Shown here in pieces: positions 61,754-64,000 of a stretch of DNA of 64,000 nt (its first letter is position 1; each line of letters starts with the position of its first letter). A program made the translations under genes and the position numbers. Below the pieces are notes generated by a model. It was given only the letters and a program-made list of their open reading frames with translations. It was not told the origin of the DNA and ran no database searches. Source of the stretch: Maledivibacter halophilus (GTDB taxonomy: Bacteria; Bacillota; Clostridia; Peptostreptococcales; Caminicellaceae). The stretch covers positions 155,094 through 219,093 of the forward strand of contig NZ_FUZT01000001.1 in assembly GCF_900167445.1 (NCBI RefSeq). Reading direction: 5' to 3'.

Positions 61754-63301
61754 CTAGATCCCTTCTTTAATGTATATAAATTCTCCATTTTTCATGGTAG
61801 ATATTACTTCTATATCTTTGATACATTTACTATCGACCGTAAGGGGATTATTATCCAATACGGCTAAGTCAGCGATTTTTCCTTCCTTGATACTTCCCTT
61901 GATATTATCTTCAATTACTGAATAAGCTCCATTTATTGTATACATTTTGAGGGCTTCAAAGGGAGTAATTCTAGAGTTTGGATTAGGATGATTTACTGCT
62001 GCATAAACTCCAAGTAATGGGTCTACTCTCATAACATCGCTGTCGGAACAACCTGCAACAATTATGCCGCAGTCAAATATTTCTCTAAAAGGATTTGTCA
62101 TTAAGGATCTTTCTTTTCCTATTCGAACATCATAGGTTTCACCTTTGTTTCTGAAATAAATTTCATATGTAGGATGCATTGCTAAAATCAAACCCAACTC
62201 CTCAACTCTCGTTATCTGTTCTTTTGTTGGTAGTTCAAAATGTTCAATTCTATGGCGATGACATTTATGGTCACTTTCAGATAATACTTTTTGATATGCA
62301 TCCAGTAAAAAATCTATTCCTCTATTACCAACGGCATGTACTGCTACTTGAAGACCTAAATCATGTGACTGTCTAATGAATTCTACCAGTTCGTTAAATG
62401 TAAAGAATAGTAACCCCTTATTGTTCTTTGAGTCACGGTATGGTTTAAACAAAGCTGCGTTTTGTGAAGTTATAGAACCATCAAGGAAAATATCTCCTCC
62501 TATTCTTGGCAAATCTTTGGAAATAACCTTTTTAATGTCTGTTGTTGAATAAAAGATATTTACATCAACAGGTATTGATTTCATATTATTCATAAGTATA
62601 TCAACATGTTTATCGTGAAATAAAGAACCACCCTCTACTGCAACAAGAGTTGTAACTCCTTTTTTAATGATTTTATCTATAGCTGAATCCATGCCTAATA
62701 CATGAAGATCATCAGACATCATTTCATACATTTTTCGTCTAGCTATAAAACAGCCTCTATTTCTTATTCTTCCAGTAAATATATTAAACTCATCCTTTTC
62801 AAAGGAATTAGTAGTAAATGGGATTCTAAAAAGATTCATAGTAAAGGAATTAACTACAATGGTGTGAAATTCGATACTGCTAAGAATTACAGGAACATCA
62901 GGAGCCACTTTATCCAATTCTCTTCTAGTTGGAAGCCTTTTTTCTTTAAGTCGAAATTCAGATAAACTACTTCCGTATATAAATGTATTACTTTTTAGAT
63001 TCTTTCTTGCCTCTTCTATTAGGTCGAGAATATCAGGAATAGATCTTGCATTTTCAAGATTTACAGAAATTTCTTTTAAAAAGGTTGAGATTAAATGGAG
63101 ATGAGAATCATAAAAACCTGGTACAACAGTTTTTCCCTTTAAATCAAATACTTTAGTTTTACTATTTGAATAATTTAAACATTCATAATTTGAACCTGTG
63201 CAAATTATTTTTTTGCCTTGGACAGCTATAGCTTCACAATAATCATATTCTGTATTCATTTTTATTATATGTCCATTTATCAACACCTTATCAGCAACCA
63301 C
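61754..63301 (-). CDS. YtcJ-like amidohydrolase (Amidohydro_3)
   Basis: A 515-residue metal-dependent hydrolase. N-terminal beta domain LINGHIIKMN, then the HxH pair in VVPGFYDSHLHL. Further ligands in QVAVHAVGNRGID and HRIEHFELP, and the catalytic Asp in VAGCSDSDVM. The C-terminus returns to the beta domain with GSIKEGKIADLAVLDNNP. YtcJ-like enzymes act on amides or imidazole-type rings; substrate unknown. GTG start at 63301, eight bases after GGAGGT. It is divergent from the RocB-like gene at 63525. Confidence 0.85.
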   Translation of the reverse strand: MVADKVLINGHIIKMNTEYDYCEAIAVQGKKIICTGSNYECLNYSNSKTKVFDLKGKTVVPGFYDSHLHLISTFLKEISVNLENARSIPDILDLIEEARKNLKSNTFIYGSSLSEFRLKEKRLPTRRELDKVAPDVPVILSSIEFHTIVVNSFTMNLFRIPFTTNSFEKDEFNIFTGRIRNRGCFIARRKMYEMMSDDLHVLGMDSAIDKIIKKGVTTLVAVEGGSLFHDKHVDILMNNMKSIPVDVNIFYSTTDIKKVISKDLPRIGGDIFLDGSITSQNAALFKPYRDSKNNKGLLFFTFNELVEFIRQSHDLGLQVAVHAVGNRGIDFLLDAYQKVLSESDHKCHRHRIEHFELPTKEQITRVEELGLILAMHPTYEIYFRNKGETYDVRIGKERSLMTNPFREIFDCGIIVAGCSDSDVMRVDPLLGVYAAVNHPNPNSRITPFEALKMYTINGAYSVIEDNIKGSIKEGKIADLAVLDNNPLTVDSKCIKDIEVISTMKNGEFIYIKEGI

Positions 63302-63524
63302 TATAATATACCTCCAAGTTTATTGTATAGTGAAACAATACTGAAAGTTTTCTATTTTAAATTTATTAAACATTAAAGTTGTTTATCTTTAATTTAACTT
63401 AATTATAAACTATATAATTGCAAAAATCACAATATTAACAAAATTAAAACGATTTACAAACGGAAATTAAATTATCCATAAAATACTAAGAGGCTATAAT
63501 ATCAATACAAAGGGGGAGGTAATA

Positions 63525-64000
63525 TTGAGGGAAAAATATAGTTTTGACATAAAGAAAACCCTTTATGAATTTGTGTCAATTCAAAGTGATACAGGTACAA
63601 AACTTGAAAAGAATTTAGAAAAGTATTTACTTGAATTTATTTCTCAGCTTTCTTGCTTTAAAGAGAAAAAAGATTTTGGTACATATAGGTTAAATCAAGA
63701 CAGACTAGATAGGGAGGTTGTTTGGGCTCTTTTAAAAAGAGACTCTGATGATACAATAATACTTCTAAATCATCATGATGTTGTAGACAGCTATGATTAT
63801 GGTGAAATAAAGAGCTTTGCTTATGAACCTGATACATTGAGGGATAAACTCAAGGTGTTTAATCTTCCACAGGATGTTATAAGAGACATTTCTTCTGGAG
63901 AATGGATTTTTGGCAGAGGAAGTGCAGATATGAAAGCAGGAATAGTTATTCAACTTGCGGTCCTTGATAAACTTTCGAGAGATAAAAATTTTAATGGAAA
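63525..64000 (+). CDS. M20 family peptidase, RocB-like (partial, runs off the window)
   Basis: The first 158 codons of an M20-family protein. LLNHHDVVDSYDYGE holds the first metal His and Asp, and WIFGRGSADMKAG holds the bridging Asp. The spacing between these motifs, with an inserted helix-rich segment of about 45 residues, is typical of the RocB (arginine-utilisation) branch rather than ArgE/DapE. TTG start at 63525, with GGGGGAGG upstream. The rest of the gene lies beyond the window, so length and C-terminal His cannot be checked. The divergent neighbours are an amidohydrolase and a SARP-like activator. Confidence 0.8.
   Translation, partial: MREKYSFDIKKTLYEFVSIQSDTGTKLEKNLEKYLLEFISQLSCFKEKKDFGTYRLNQDRLDREVVWALLKRDSDDTIILLNHHDVVDSYDYGEIKSFAYEPDTLRDKLKVFNLPQDVIRDISSGEWIFGRGSADMKAGIVIQLAVLDKLSRDKNFNG

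Noticed and set aside
1-64000. Prophage, integrative element or transposon with its own transposase
   Set aside because: No integrase, transposase, recombinase or phage structural gene was found; mobile DNA is limited to short non-coding repeats.

Overview
The window comes from the chromosome of a very AT-rich, low-GC Gram-positive anaerobe, most likely a peptide- and amino-acid-fermenting member of the Clostridia/Tissierellia. Support for this is the dense AT-rich codon use, strong AGGAGG-type ribosome binding sites, frequent TTG/GTG starts, sigma-A-like promoters, Gram-positive lipoproteins and a CwlD-like amidase. Gene content also points this way: peptide transport, M20 and M24 peptidases, several amidohydrolases, sodium symporters and MurNAc recycling. 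No genus can be named from the sequence alone.

Layout. 0.2-5 kb: ribosomal protein L25/Ctc, an MFS transporter and an ABC-2 exporter. 5-9 kb: a PutP-type symporter, a zinc alcohol dehydrogenase and a CGGC protein. 9.2-17.4 kb: a catabolic island with a GntR/FCD regulator, a DUF6282 amidohydrolase-like protein, GalB-like and GalC/LigK-like enzymes, a TAXI-TRAP transporter, an AEC carrier and RidA. 18-29.5 kb: a peptide-utilisation island with an aminotransferase, an orphan M20-lid-like protein, M24-M20-M24 peptidases and a complete Dpp/Opp-type ABC importer. 29.8-31.5 kb: a YheO/DauR-like regulator convergent with a CntK-like epimerase. 32-37.4 kb: a PucR regulator, an amidohydrolase, an M20 deacylase and an internally duplicated membrane protein. 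37.5-42 kb: a cell-wall amidase, then a Crp/Fnr regulator divergent from a creatininase-family gene, a DUF3311 protein and an SSS symporter. 42-51.3 kb: three related coiled-coil lipoproteins, a degenerate GGDEF/EAL sensor and a response regulator/histidine kinase pair. 51.3-52 kb: an unusual array of RNA hairpins and a dead DUF1028 gene. 52-55.3 kb: a DAO-family oxidoreductase divergent from MarR-MATE. 55.5-60 kb: the mur operon (murQ-murP-mupG-murR, minus strand). 60-64 kb: a MarR/MATE relic, a SARP-like regulator with a YtcJ-like amidohydrolase, and the start of a RocB-like peptidase.

Most units pair one transporter with one or two hydrolases and a dedicated regulator, each regulator from a different family. 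This is a scavenger layout in which imported amides, peptides, organic acids or wall sugars are cut and fermented. Intergenic DNA carries at least two families of short inverted-terminal-repeat elements (about 159 bp and 98 bp) and several larger palindromes. No transposase, CRISPR array, tRNA or rRNA was seen.

Strongest leads for something undescribed: (1) the hairpin array at about 51.34-51.75 kb, whose G-U pairs and GAAA loops fit transcription from the plus strand; (2) the GalB/GalC/DUF6282/TAXI-TRAP cluster, which looks like the lower gallate/protocatechuate-4,5-cleavage route in an organism unlikely to use ring-cleaving dioxygenases; (3) the lipoprotein/degenerate-sensor/two-component block; (4) a CntK-like racemase without its usual partners; (5) the internally duplicated membrane protein with its hydrolases.
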